Below, in pieces: positions 9,883 to 17,651 of a stretch of 64,000 bases of DNA (the first letter of the stretch is position 1; the number at the start of each line of letters is the position of its first letter). The notes below the pieces were generated by a model. It was given only the letters and a program-made list of their open reading frames with translations, was not told the origin of the DNA and did no database searches. The translations under genes were made by a program, and so were the position numbers. The stretch comes from Candidatus Acidiferrales bacterium (GTDB taxonomy: Bacteria; Acidobacteriota; Terriglobia; Acidiferrales; UBA7541). The stretch spans positions 248,001 through 312,000 of the forward strand of contig DASYYH010000011.1 in NCBI GenBank assembly GCA_035934015.1, written 5' to 3'.

Positions 9883-10133
9883 TTTTCCGGCGCTTCCACG
9901 GCCATGACCAAAATGGACGCGGCAAGCAACGTTGCGCGCTCCTTCGGAATAGCGCGTTCCCCGCGCTTAGCCCCGCAGCGATTGGCATCCTCGGTCACGG
10001 TACGGCAGCCCATTTTGCCGCTCGAGAACAGAACACTGTGTCCTTCCTTTTCGGCGCTTCACCCGCCGAAGATAGCGGTTTTCTCTGCGCTCAATGGCGC
10101 ACCGCATCGCCCTCCATCTGCTAGAATTGCCTT
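9883..10133. other. Intergenic region with candidate leaderless promoter for ygfZ
   Basis: No gene supported here. A TAGAAT at 10122-10127 sits where transcription would begin at or next to the GTG of the next gene, and no Shine-Dalgarno precedes that GTG. Confidence 0.4.
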
Positions 10134-11279
10134 GTGACCTCGATCCACATCGCCATCGAAACTCTCCTCCGGGCCGAACACGAAAAGCTCGGCGCCCATT
10201 TCGCTGAATACTTCGGCTGCGTGCTGCCTGCAAATTACGGTGATGCGCAGCGCGAGTACAAATTCGCGCGCGAATCCGTCGGCTTGATCGACACAAATTT
10301 CCACGCCGTGCTTTCCTTCGCCGGAAATGATCGCGTGCGCTATTTGAACGCCATGCTTACCGGCAACATTCGCGATCTTTTACCCGGCCGCGGCGATATT
10401 TCGCTTCTGCTCAGTCCGCAGGGCCGCATTCTCGCTGAAGTCGAAACGCTCGCGCTCGAGGATCGCTTTCTCGTGATCTCTCACGCCATGATTCGCGCAC
10501 GTCTCATCGAAACGTTCGACAAATTCATTATCATGGACGACGTCACGCTTGAAGATTGCACCGACAAATTCGGCACGCTCGCGCTGGAAGGCCCACAGGT
10601 TCCCGTTGCGCTGCGTGAACTCTGCGGCCTCGATTTCGATTCCCTTCCCGAATTCGCGCACACCGAAAAATCCGTCGCCGGAATTCCCTGCCGCATCATT
10701 CGCCACTCCTGCGGAGAAATTCCCGCCGCGGATTTGCTCGCGCTGCGCGAAAATCTCCCCGCACTCTGGAACGCACTGCTCGAAGCGGCGCGCGCACAAA
10801 AAGGCGGGCCAGTCGGCTACGAAGCGTTGAATATTTTGCGATTGGAAGAAGGCGTCGCGTGGTACGGCGCGGACTTCGACGAAAATCAAATCCCGCATCA
10901 AGCCGCGCTCGAATCGACGCACATCAGTTACACGAAGGGCTGCTACACCGGTCAGGAAATTGTCGAGCGCGTGCGCTCGCGCGGGCAAATTCAGCGCCGC
11001 CGCGTGATGCTGCGTTTCGTCGGCGACGCAATTCCGCACGCGGGCGAACCGCTCTTCGCGCCGCTGCCGGAAGACCCCAACGAACGTGACGCGGAACATA
11101 AATCAGAAATCGGGTTAGTGACGCGCGCGGCGCGTTCGCCGAAATTCGGCGCCGTGATCGGTATGGGCTACGTTCGCCGCGAGCAGATGAATCCGGGAAG
11201 CAAAGTGAAATGGTCCGGCGGCGACGCCGAAGTTTTCGAATCGCCCGTTGCGCACAAGAAAAACGAATCCTGCGCTTAA
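10134..11279 (+). CDS. ygfZ: YgfZ/GcvT-like folate-binding protein (CAF17 type)
   Basis: A 381-residue member of the tetrahydrofolate-binding GcvT-related group used in Fe-S cluster enzyme maturation and tRNA modification. The diagnostic KGCYTGQE motif is present at about residue 268, and an aminomethyltransferase-like fold runs from VGLIDTNFHAVLSFAG to the C-terminal beta-barrel. The start is GTG at 10134 with no ribosome-binding site; a TAGAAT box seven bases before suggests a leaderless message. It faces the nuoB gene across a 76-bp gap with no convincing terminator. It is unusually long (E. coli YgfZ is about 326 residues). Confidence 0.85.
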   Translation: MTSIHIAIETLLRAEHEKLGAHFAEYFGCVLPANYGDAQREYKFARESVGLIDTNFHAVLSFAGNDRVRYLNAMLTGNIRDLLPGRGDISLLLSPQGRILAEVETLALEDRFLVISHAMIRARLIETFDKFIIMDDVTLEDCTDKFGTLALEGPQVPVALRELCGLDFDSLPEFAHTEKSVAGIPCRIIRHSCGEIPAADLLALRENLPALWNALLEAARAQKGGPVGYEALNILRLEEGVAWYGADFDENQIPHQAALESTHISYTKGCYTGQEIVERVRSRGQIQRRRVMLRFVGDAIPHAGEPLFAPLPEDPNERDAEHKSEIGLVTRAARSPKFGAVIGMGYVRREQMNPGSKVKWSGGDAEVFESPVAHKKNESCA

Positions 11280-11355
11280 TTCGCAGCGCCCGAAAAAATC
11301 AAATCATGCTCTGCGTTGTTCTGTGCGAGGAAAAATTGCGTCGCGTGGCGCGAAA

Positions 11356-11940
11356 TCAATTGTTGATGGTGATGCCTAGCGCGTTGCCGGGATTGCGATT
11401 CTTGCCGGTGTTGATCGCTTCGAGGAAGCTGCCGCGCTCGCCGTCGATTTTCTTCTGCAATTGCAGTAGCGCGTAAAGCAGCATTTCCGGCCGCGGCGGG
11501 CAGCCGGGAACGTACACATCCACGGGAATCGCCTGATTCACTCCCTGCACGATGGCGTAATTATTGAAGACGCCGCCGGAGGTCGCGCACACGCCCATTG
11601 AAATCACCCATTTCGGCTCGGGCATTTGATCGTAGAGCTGCCGAATCACCGGCGCCATTTTCTGCGAGACGCGCCCGGCGATAATCATCAGGTCCGATTG
11701 CCGCGGCGAGCCGCGAAACACTTCCGCGCCGAATCGCGCCACGTCGAAGCGCGACGCCGCGAAGCACATCATCTCAATCGCACAGCACGCCAGCCCGAAC
11801 GACATCGGCCAAATCGAGCTGCGCCGCGCCCAGTTCACCAGCCGGTCGAGCTGCGCGAAAAGGATTCCTTCTTTCTTCAGGAAGTTGGTGGCTTCTTCCG
11901 GCGTTTCCAGCGTCACGCCCTTCGCAAGCTCCACGGCCAT
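11356..11940 (-). CDS. nuoB: NADH-quinone oxidoreductase subunit B
   Basis: A 194-residue NuoB, the complex I subunit that carries the terminal iron-sulfur cluster N2 next to the quinone site. All four cluster cysteines are present: the adjacent pair in ACCAIEMM (C52/C53), CATSGG (C118) and PGCPPRPE (C147). The start at 11940 has GGAGGAG eight bases upstream. No other nuo gene is within the window on either side, so this copy is separated from the usual operon. Whether a second nuoB exists elsewhere cannot be seen. Confidence 0.95.
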   Translation of the reverse strand: MAVELAKGVTLETPEEATNFLKKEGILFAQLDRLVNWARRSSIWPMSFGLACCAIEMMCFAASRFDVARFGAEVFRGSPRQSDLMIIAGRVSQKMAPVIRQLYDQMPEPKWVISMGVCATSGGVFNNYAIVQGVNQAIPVDVYVPGCPPRPEMLLYALLQLQKKIDGERGSFLEAINTGKNRNPGNALGITINN

Positions 11941-12124
11941 CGGCGAGTCTCCTCCGTAGTCAGCCTATTTTCGCACGGCGCACGCGCTAATGTAAATGGG
12001 CGGCAAAGCGCAGCAATGAATTGCCGCTCGGGCAGAACGCACAACCTGCGCGCCCGTTACCGAATGCAGAGAAAACTGTCCCCCGTAAAAATCCCCGACG
12101 TCAGGATTTTGGCGAGAGCGGCGG

Positions 12125-12340
12125 CTACATTGCCAGCACGCGCTGGGCCAGTTCGTGCCATTGCGCGGCTGTGATCGGAGGCATGGGCAAGCAATCGGTT
12201 TCGTAACGCAGTCGTTCCAGCTCGTATTGCTGGATCATGGCCTCCATGTGCTGGCGGCGTGGTGAGAAATGCGGACAGCGGTCGCAGCGCGGGCAATCTT
12301 CAATGCAGTAAGCAGGATCAAAAGGAAGGTTAGCTGGCAT
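12125..12340 (-). CDS. Small cysteine-rich protein
   Basis: A 71-residue hypothetical protein. The N-terminus holds YCIEDCPRCDRCPHFSPRR, a C-x3-C-x2-C-x2-C cluster that could bind zinc or an iron-sulfur cluster, followed by a helical segment QYELERLRY. AAGGAG lies two bases from the ATG at 12346 but eight from the ATG at 12340, so I take the latter (MPANLPFD). It is upstream of nuoB on the same strand, 184 bp apart. No family recognised. Confidence 0.62.
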   Translation of the reverse strand: MPANLPFDPAYCIEDCPRCDRCPHFSPRRQHMEAMIQQYELERLRYETDCLPMPPITAAQWHELAQRVLAM

Positions 12341-12428
12341 CGCCATAACTCCTTTCCGGCTCTGCCGTCTACGGCATGCACTTCAATTGCAATGCTGGCA
12401 GCGTTCTCCAACGAACGCAACGACGGGA

Positions 12429-12446
12429 GTCACGCCTCCGCGTGAC
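12429..12446. repeat. Perfect inverted repeat GTCACGC-N4-GCGTGAC
   Basis: Seven-base arms around CTCC, with an extra GTCACG half-site three bases on. There is no T-run on either side, so it is not an obvious terminator. It lies between the Cys-rich gene and the 3' end of the secreted propeller-like gene and could be a regulator site. Confidence 0.4.
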
Positions 12447-12572
12447 CAGAGTCACGTCGTACCGCCTCAAATGCTGCCTGCGAACAAGAGGTGAGCTCTC
12501 AAACGCGCAAGATAACCCTGCCGAACGCCTCGCGCGCGGCGAGCGCGCATGACCGCGCCGCTACGGCGGCGC

Positions 12573-14171
12573 TCACTCTGGCAGCGAGGCCGTCACGCGA
12601 ACGATGCGGGAAGAGTCTTTGGCGACGAAAGCAACGCTCTTTTCGTCGGAAGAAAACCGGCCCAGCGTCTGGAAGTCATATAGCTTGCTTTCCTTACCAT
12701 CGATAACCATCAGCGTCCGGCTGCCGTCGGCGCCAATGACGCGATAGAAATAGTGTTTCCCGTTCTTGGTGAACCGCACGAGCGAAATATCGAAGGCGTT
12801 GTATTCCGTGCCTGGCTGACCATCAATGATGACCGTGCGCCGAGCGCGCGCCGTGCCGCCGGAGTTGTATGTATTTCCGCCGCGAATGATTTCGTAAGCC
12901 AGATGACTCGCGTCGGTGGATAACCACATCCAACCAATGCCTCCGAACTTGGCGTCAATGGGGAACGTCTTGCCGGGCTGATTGTCGCGGACTTCGACGA
13001 AATCAGTCCCGCGGCGCGCGACGTATGCAATATGCTGTTCGTCTTCTGTCAAGACCAGATCGCTTACAACGTCATCGAAGGAAGGCCCAGTCTGCTCTCC
13101 GTTCATGACCACAATGTCGCCTTTTCCGTTGCGCAGCGCGTAAACGAGCTTTCCGCTGGAATTGAATTTGGGATTCGAAATGCCCTGGAAACCAGCGTCC
13201 AGATCACGCGTTCCAGAGACCATGACTTGTGAATAATTCAAGAGGAGTGTCCAGGCACCCTGCATCCCGCTTCCCTCATAGCTGGATCCCGGTTTCCCAT
13301 CCAGAACGACTGTTCCCGTGACCCCTTGCTTCTTCAATCCACCGCGGCTGGTTGCGCCGCCATAGACAAAGTGTTCATCGCCGGCGCTGAAGGCAATGGG
13401 GCTGAGGGTCACGAAGCTGGGGCCCGTGGCATCATCCACCAAATAGGTCCAGTTGGCCCCGACAGGCAAGACAGCAGCGTAGAAGCGGTTTGTGTGCGCA
13501 CTGAAACCCCATTCCCGGAAGTCTACGCCGCTGAGATCGGGGCCTGTCTCTTTGCCGTCAACAACGGCGACCCATTTCCATTTCTTGCCGTGTTTTTTGC
13601 CAAAGTACGCGAGCCGCTTGCCGTCATCGCTGTATTGCGGATAACTGATGTCTTCGTATTCCGCGCCGGTTTGTTTTCCATCAACCACAAGCTGGCACTT
13701 CTTTTTTTCCGTACAAGCCGAATAAGCGAAGGAATTCCCCTTCGGCTGGAAAGCAACATCTGTGTGATACGTATAGCTCGGAGAACGCTCCTGGCTCTCC
13801 ATGATGAGAATCCACTTGCCATCGCGTTTGCCGAAAAAAGCGAGATGTGCACCATCGGAGCTGAAACGCAAGAAGTCGATGCGCTCGAAGGCCGGCCCTT
13901 GCGTCTGGCCGTCGAGTACAACGGTCCAAAGATTGCCCTTTTTCTGTATCCAGGCGACATGGTCGCCTGCCTCTATAATTTCCTTAACTTCTGTCCCCTC
14001 AGGGATTTGAGCGATCACTTCCTCGTGGAAATCGACAGATTGCGCCGCCGTAGCACTCGCTGCTCGCGTTCCTTGAGCGGCAAGCGGAGGTCGCGAGGAA
14101 AACAACGTTGCCAGGACAAGCGCGAGACAAAATACTCCCAGAATCGGAAGAATCGAATGCTTCGCCCGCAT
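12573..14171 (-). CDS. Secreted repeat (propeller-like) protein of unknown function
   Basis: A 532-residue protein with an N-terminal signal peptide (ILPILGVFCLALVLATLF...AAQG) and a mature part built from about ten imperfect 40-50-residue units. Each unit pairs a VVLDGQTQGP- or VVDGKQTGAEY-type strand with an FSSDGAHLAFFGKRDGKW-type strand. This is a WD40/PD40-like propeller pattern, unusual in the alternating 'VxDGKxxGPxF' phrase. GGGAGG lies seven bases before the ATG. It is probably periplasmic or cell-surface. No enzyme motif is seen. Confidence 0.75.
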   Translation of the reverse strand: MRAKHSILPILGVFCLALVLATLFSSRPPLAAQGTRAASATAAQSVDFHEEVIAQIPEGTEVKEIIEAGDHVAWIQKKGNLWTVVLDGQTQGPAFERIDFLRFSSDGAHLAFFGKRDGKWILIMESQERSPSYTYHTDVAFQPKGNSFAYSACTEKKKCQLVVDGKQTGAEYEDISYPQYSDDGKRLAYFGKKHGKKWKWVAVVDGKETGPDLSGVDFREWGFSAHTNRFYAAVLPVGANWTYLVDDATGPSFVTLSPIAFSAGDEHFVYGGATSRGGLKKQGVTGTVVLDGKPGSSYEGSGMQGAWTLLLNYSQVMVSGTRDLDAGFQGISNPKFNSSGKLVYALRNGKGDIVVMNGEQTGPSFDDVVSDLVLTEDEQHIAYVARRGTDFVEVRDNQPGKTFPIDAKFGGIGWMWLSTDASHLAYEIIRGGNTYNSGGTARARRTVIIDGQPGTEYNAFDISLVRFTKNGKHYFYRVIGADGSRTLMVIDGKESKLYDFQTLGRFSSDEKSVAFVAKDSSRIVRVTASLPE

Positions 14172-14273
14172 AGATGCACCTCCCCGCGGCTCTCATTATG
14201 GATGATTGTGCTGGGGCCTTGGGCGACCTGCCCGATTGCGATGGATTGTGCCGGAATGCCTGGCGAATTGCAA

Positions 14274-14292
14274 TAAGCCGCGCGCGGCGGCT
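14274..14292 (-). terminator. Weak stem-loop downstream of alcohol dehydrogenase gene
   Basis: AAGCCGC-N5-GCGGCTT, about 70 bases past the stop of the alcohol dehydrogenase gene on the same strand. The following T-run is poor (TTATTGCAATT), so it is only a possible terminator. Confidence 0.3.
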
Positions 14293-14360
14293 TCAATCCG
14301 CTAGGGACGCGATCAAACAAGACGCCGCCGACTTCGCCGCCCCGCAAAGGCTGCTCGTAC

Positions 14361-15389
14361 CTAGGTCTTGAGAACGATTTTGCCGAATTGCTCCCGCGAT
14401 TCGAGCCGTTCGTGCGCCGCGCGCGCTTCCGCCAGCGGAAAAATTTTGTCGACGACCGGATGAACGAGCTTGCGCGCCACAAGCTCGAGCACAGGAAAAA
14501 GTTCCGCTTTGCTGCCCATGTAAGAACCGAGAATCGAGAGATGGCGGCTGAAGAGAAAACGCAGATCGATTTTCGCGTCGAACCCGGTCGTCGCGCCGCA
14601 CGTGACGAGCCGCCCATTCACAGCGAGCGACGCGATGCTTTGCGGCCACGTCGCTGTGCCGACGTGCTCGAACACGACATCAACGCCGCGCTTCGCCGTA
14701 AGCTCTTTCACTTTCGCCTGAAAATTTTCCTTCGTGTGAATGATGACGTCATCCGCGCCTAGCGCGCGCGCCTTCTCGGCCTTTTCTTCGCTGCCGACCG
14801 TCGCGATCACTCGCGCGCCGAGAACCTTCGCGATTTGAATTCCTGCGCTCCCGACTCCGCTTCCGCCGCCAAGGATGAGCACGTCTTCGCCGGCCTGCAG
14901 CTTCGCGCGCGTGACGAGCATGTGCCACGCCGTGAGAAAAACCAGCGGAATCGCCGCAGCTTCTTCGAACGAAAGTCCCGCAGGCATCGCCATCACATTG
15001 CGCGCCGGCGCCACAACATATTCCGCGTAGCCGCCATTGACCAGATAGCCGAGCAGCGTGTATTTGCGGCAGAGGTTGTCGTTGCCCGCAAGGCACGCGG
15101 CGCAGCGTCCGCAGGAGACGCCCGGCTGCAGCAGAATTTTTTCGCCCGCGCGAATGTCGCTGACGAGTTCGCCCGCCGCGGCGATTTCGCCTGCGATATC
15201 GCTCCCGTTAATGTGCGGCATCGGAATTGCAATGCCGGGGATGCCGCGGCGAATCCACAGGTCCAGATGATTGAGTGCGCAGGCGCGGACGCGCACCAGA
15301 ACTTCATCGGCGCGCGGCTTTGGCTCGACGACGTCCGTGTACGTTAGAACTTCCGGCCCGCCGTGCTGCGTGAAAATGACTGCTTTCAT
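14361..15389 (-). CDS. Zinc-dependent alcohol dehydrogenase family (MDR) oxidoreductase
   Basis: A 342-residue medium-chain dehydrogenase/reductase. The N-terminal GroES-like domain has NHLDLWIRRG, HINGSDIAGEI, and the structural-zinc loop GVSCGRCAACLAGNDNLC with four cysteines. The Rossmann domain has ILGGGSGVGSAGIQIAK. The catalytic zinc Cys of classical ADHs is replaced by Asn/His-type residues (ALNHLD), as in the quinone-oxidoreductase-like branch, so the substrate is uncertain. GGAGA lies seven bases before the ATG. It is divergent from the methyltransferase gene across a 130-bp shared promoter region. Confidence 0.88.
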   Translation of the reverse strand: MKAVIFTQHGGPEVLTYTDVVEPKPRADEVLVRVRACALNHLDLWIRRGIPGIAIPMPHINGSDIAGEIAAAGELVSDIRAGEKILLQPGVSCGRCAACLAGNDNLCRKYTLLGYLVNGGYAEYVVAPARNVMAMPAGLSFEEAAAIPLVFLTAWHMLVTRAKLQAGEDVLILGGGSGVGSAGIQIAKVLGARVIATVGSEEKAEKARALGADDVIIHTKENFQAKVKELTAKRGVDVVFEHVGTATWPQSIASLAVNGRLVTCGATTGFDAKIDLRFLFSRHLSILGSYMGSKAELFPVLELVARKLVHPVVDKIFPLAEARAAHERLESREQFGKIVLKT

Positions 15390-15519
15390 TCGGCTTTCTC
15401 CGTGGAAAATCGAATCAGAAGTTTACCGCAAATCCGCGCTTTTTTCGGAGCGCGGAGGCAAAAGGTGCTACTGTATGCGCAGGATCGCACGTCCCGACAA
15501 TTCTCCCCGGAGGCATTTG

Positions 15520-16335
15520 ATGAGCGCAGCGCATAGCGAATACGCCCTTGGCCGCACGCAGCAGGAATACGCCCGCCTCGCGCACCAATCTGCGCTCATG
15601 GAGCCGATGACACGCCGCACGTTCACCGACGCGGGCATCGTTCCCGGCATGCGCGTTCTCGATCTCGGCTCCGGCGCCGGAGACGTCTGCATACTGCTCG
15701 CCGGCATGGTCGGCCAGTCCGGCAGCGTCATCGGCCTCGATGTCGACGCCAGCGCCATCGCGCACGCCAGCGAACGCGCCGCTGCCGCCGGCTTGCGCAA
15801 CATCTCTTTCATCAATTCCGACGTCTCTCACTTCGCGCCGGAAGAACCCATCGACGCCATCGTCGGCCGCTTCATCCTCATGTACCAACCCGATCCCAGC
15901 GCCACGCTCGCCGCTCTCGCCAAACATCTTCGCCCGGGCGGCGTCGTCGCTTTTCTCGAACCCTCCTTCGCAGCCATGCCGCCCAATGAAACTGTCCTCA
16001 GCCGCGTCGGCTCCTGCGTCATCGAAACGCTCCGCCGGACTGGCGCTCATCTCGATCTCGGCTTGCGTCTTCACACTGTCTTCACCAAAGCCGGTCTGCC
16101 GTTGCCGCACATGCGTTTCGAAGCCGTCATGGACGGCGCTCCGGACTCGCACATCCATCAATACATCACCGACACGTACGCCAGCCTTTTGCCCAAGGCC
16201 ATCCAGCTCGGCGTCCCCACCGCTGAGGGTCTCGTGCCGCTCGACGAAATCCCTCATCGCATCTCTGTTGAACTCGAAGCTCTGGGCTATGCCGCCTTCG
16301 TCTGCCCCATGGTCTGCGCCTGGTGTAAGACCTAG
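15520..16335 (+). CDS. SAM-dependent class I methyltransferase
   Basis: A 271-residue methyltransferase. The SAM-binding motif VLDLGSGAGDVCILLA is followed by an acidic motif II strand end (GLDVDASAIAHA), then NSDVSHF and LRPGGVVAFLEPS. The open frame extends upstream to 15271 in another gene's territory; a GGAGG six bases before the ATG at 15520 (MSAAHSEYALG) sets the start. The C-terminal half is helical and should define the substrate, which is unknown; it may be a small molecule. Confidence 0.85.
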   Translation: MSAAHSEYALGRTQQEYARLAHQSALMEPMTRRTFTDAGIVPGMRVLDLGSGAGDVCILLAGMVGQSGSVIGLDVDASAIAHASERAAAAGLRNISFINSDVSHFAPEEPIDAIVGRFILMYQPDPSATLAALAKHLRPGGVVAFLEPSFAAMPPNETVLSRVGSCVIETLRRTGAHLDLGLRLHTVFTKAGLPLPHMRFEAVMDGAPDSHIHQYITDTYASLLPKAIQLGVPTAEGLVPLDEIPHRISVELEALGYAAFVCPMVCAWCKT

Positions 16336-16560
16336 CCTTGTCATTCCGCCTGCCCTGATGCGATGGACGCGACTGTCCGAAATCGCAAAATTTTTCAAAA
16401 AATCGAAAGAATCAGCGATTAGAACGGCCTCCTTCCTTTTGTTTTGTGTAAGTTAGGTCAACTTCTAATTCTTCATAGAATAAGCGATTAGAATTGGATT
16501 TTCGGGGCGGAAACGGGGCTTTCAGGGTTTTTCGAATGAATTGCAGCGCCATTCTTGACA
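16336..16560. other. AT-rich intergenic stretch with short direct and inverted repeats
   Basis: No gene. ATCAGCGATTAGAA at 16411-16424 recurs as ATAAGCGATTAGAA at 16480-16493, and the second copy forms an inverted repeat with TTCTAAT about 20 bases earlier. The base composition is lower in GC than the surroundings. Confidence 0.5.
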
Positions 16561-16574
16561 TATCCCCCTAAACG

Positions 16575-16640
16575 AAAAAAGCCACCCGAAGGTGGCCATG
16601 CACTTCTCCCGCGCGCATTGTCTGGCTGATCTCCAGCCGC
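16575..16640 (-). ncRNA. Candidate small RNA (about 66 nt) with own promoter and terminator
   Basis: Read on the minus strand, a sigma-70 promoter (TTGACT at 16675-16670, 17-base spacer, TATACA at 16652-16647) is followed about seven bases later by a predicted transcript from about 16640. It contains a hairpin GGCTG-GAGAT-CAGCC (16638-16624), a single-stranded GGGAGAAG region, and a perfect terminator GCCACC-TTCG-GGTGGC followed by TTTTTT (16596-16575). There is no open frame. The flanking genes point elsewhere: a convergent methyltransferase and a divergent small gene, so it is an independent unit. It could belong to a described acidobacterial RNA motif such as Acido-1; I cannot test that. 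Confidence 0.62.
16581..16596 (-). terminator. Rho-independent terminator of the candidate small RNA
   Basis: Perfect six-pair stem GCCACC/GGTGGC with a stable TTCG loop, followed on the minus strand by six T (16580-16575). Confidence 0.8.
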
Positions 16641-16646
16641 ACTACC

Positions 16647-16675
16647 TGTATATCAGAGAGTTAACAGAAAGTCAA
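16647..16675 (-). promoter_or_regulatory. Sigma-70 promoter of the candidate small RNA
   Basis: TTGACT and TATACA on the minus strand with an exact 17-base spacer, pointing into the hairpin-terminator unit. Confidence 0.6.
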
Positions 16676-16836
16676 GAAGAAAATCGCAGCGCGGGAAGAG
16701 CGCAGAGCTTCGGGATAAAGCGAATTTTACCGGATATCGGTGGCAAGTAGAGGCAATCCGCGGCCAGTAGCCGTTGACCGCGCCACGTCCGAGGTGTAGG
16801 ATGAAATCAATACGCATTCTCGCAACAGGAGATTTC

Positions 16837-17049
16837 ATGGCGCGAGTGGCAGAAATGCCAAAAACCGAAAAGCAGTCGAGGACACCGGCCGAGAAGCTGC
16901 TCGCAGTCATCGAGGGGCACTTGTCTCAGTTCTCTCCTGAGGAACAGAAGGCCAAGTGGGACGGCCTTGAGCGCCATCTCAAAAATCTCTCGCGTGGAAC
17001 TCACGCCAAGCGGCGAGCGCTGCGTTCCAGGCGGGCGAATTCTCTGTAA
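16837..17049 (+). CDS. Small hypothetical protein (70 residues)
   Basis: Starts MARVAEMPKTEKQ with AGGAG five bases upstream, which favours this ATG over the in-frame one at 16774. It is basic at the C-terminus (KRRALRSRR) and helical, with FSPEEQKAKWDGLERHL in the middle. No family recognised. The 3' end overlaps an opposing weak open frame (16979-17191). Confidence 0.5.
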   Translation: MARVAEMPKTEKQSRTPAEKLLAVIEGHLSQFSPEEQKAKWDGLERHLKNLSRGTHAKRRALRSRRANSL

Positions 17050-17191
17050 TTTCCAACCACTGCAATTCGGCCATCACTAACTCTACTGTCTCCAAGTGCA
17101 AAATTTCCTGGATGATCTTCCGTTTTCGTCGCAGTTCTTCGCGAGCAGCTTGTTTGGCTGGAGGATCAACCCCTTCGGCGTCGGTCGTCAT
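16979..17191 (-). CDS. Possible small hypothetical protein, overlapping
   Basis: A 70-residue frame (MTTDAEGVDPPAK...) with a charged helix (EELRRKRKIIQEILHLE) and a protein-like composition, but no ribosome-binding site and a 71-bp antisense overlap with the better supported gene at 16837-17049. At most one of the two may be real in the overlap. Confidence 0.28.
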   Translation of the reverse strand: MTTDAEGVDPPAKQAAREELRRKRKIIQEILHLETVELVMAELQWLEITENSPAWNAALAAWREFHARDF

Positions 17192-17271
17192 AGAGCGCCG
17201 CAGAGGGTAACACACAAGATAGATTTATGGTTGATTAATGATGGATGGCCGCGAGCCCTACCCAAATGTAA

Positions 17272-17292
17272 AAAGCCATGTGAGGCGGCTTT
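17272..17292 (-). terminator. Terminator after the HicB-like gene
   Basis: On the minus strand, AAAGCC-N9-GGCTTT followed by TTA, seven bases beyond the stop of the HicB-like gene. Confidence 0.5.
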
Positions 17293-17298
17293 GTGGTC

Positions 17299-17493
17299 CT
17301 AGGGCGCGCATCTCAGGAGACGAATCGCGGAAGGGGCTGGCTTGCGGTCAAAAAAATATGCGGAGACGGCTTCCTTCACATTTTTCCTGAGAGCGTCCCA
17401 GTCGTCTGCCTGAGTAAAGATGGGGTCGCTTAAACACTCAGCGACAAATCCGCCGTCGGCCTCTTGCATCACCTCAAACGCGATTTCGTTCAT
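17299..17493 (-). CDS. HicB-like small protein (orphan antitoxin-type domain)
   Basis: A 64-residue protein, MNEIAFEVMQEADGGFVAE..., matching the partial RNase-H-like HicB fold used as antitoxin in HicAB systems; similar small proteins are often mislabelled as 2-oxoisovalerate dehydrogenase. There is no HicA-like gene (a 60-80-residue dsRBD-like toxin) on either side, and it lacks the C-terminal ribbon-helix-helix. A hairpin terminator follows directly. Function as an antitoxin is therefore doubtful. Confidence 0.55.
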   Translation of the reverse strand: MNEIAFEVMQEADGGFVAECLSDPIFTQADDWDALRKNVKEAVSAYFFDRKPAPSAIRLLRCAP

Positions 17494-17651
17494 GCCGCTA
17501 GGTTAAGCCACTGGCGGTCAATGGACAAACGGGTAGGTCGCGCGCGCGTCTGCATCGGTATGCAACGACAGGCGGGGCTGAAGCGTCGCGCCGGCCCGCG
17601 GGGCGATTGACACAGGCTGCGGCGCGCCGTAACCTGAATCAGGCGACGACG

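Noticed and set aside
13326-14276. 316-codon rightward open frame
   Set aside because: Antisense to the signal-peptide repeat protein; no ribosome-binding site and no domain.
15415-16398. 327-codon leftward open frame
   Set aside because: Antisense to the methyltransferase; Gly/Asp repeats of a frame shadow.
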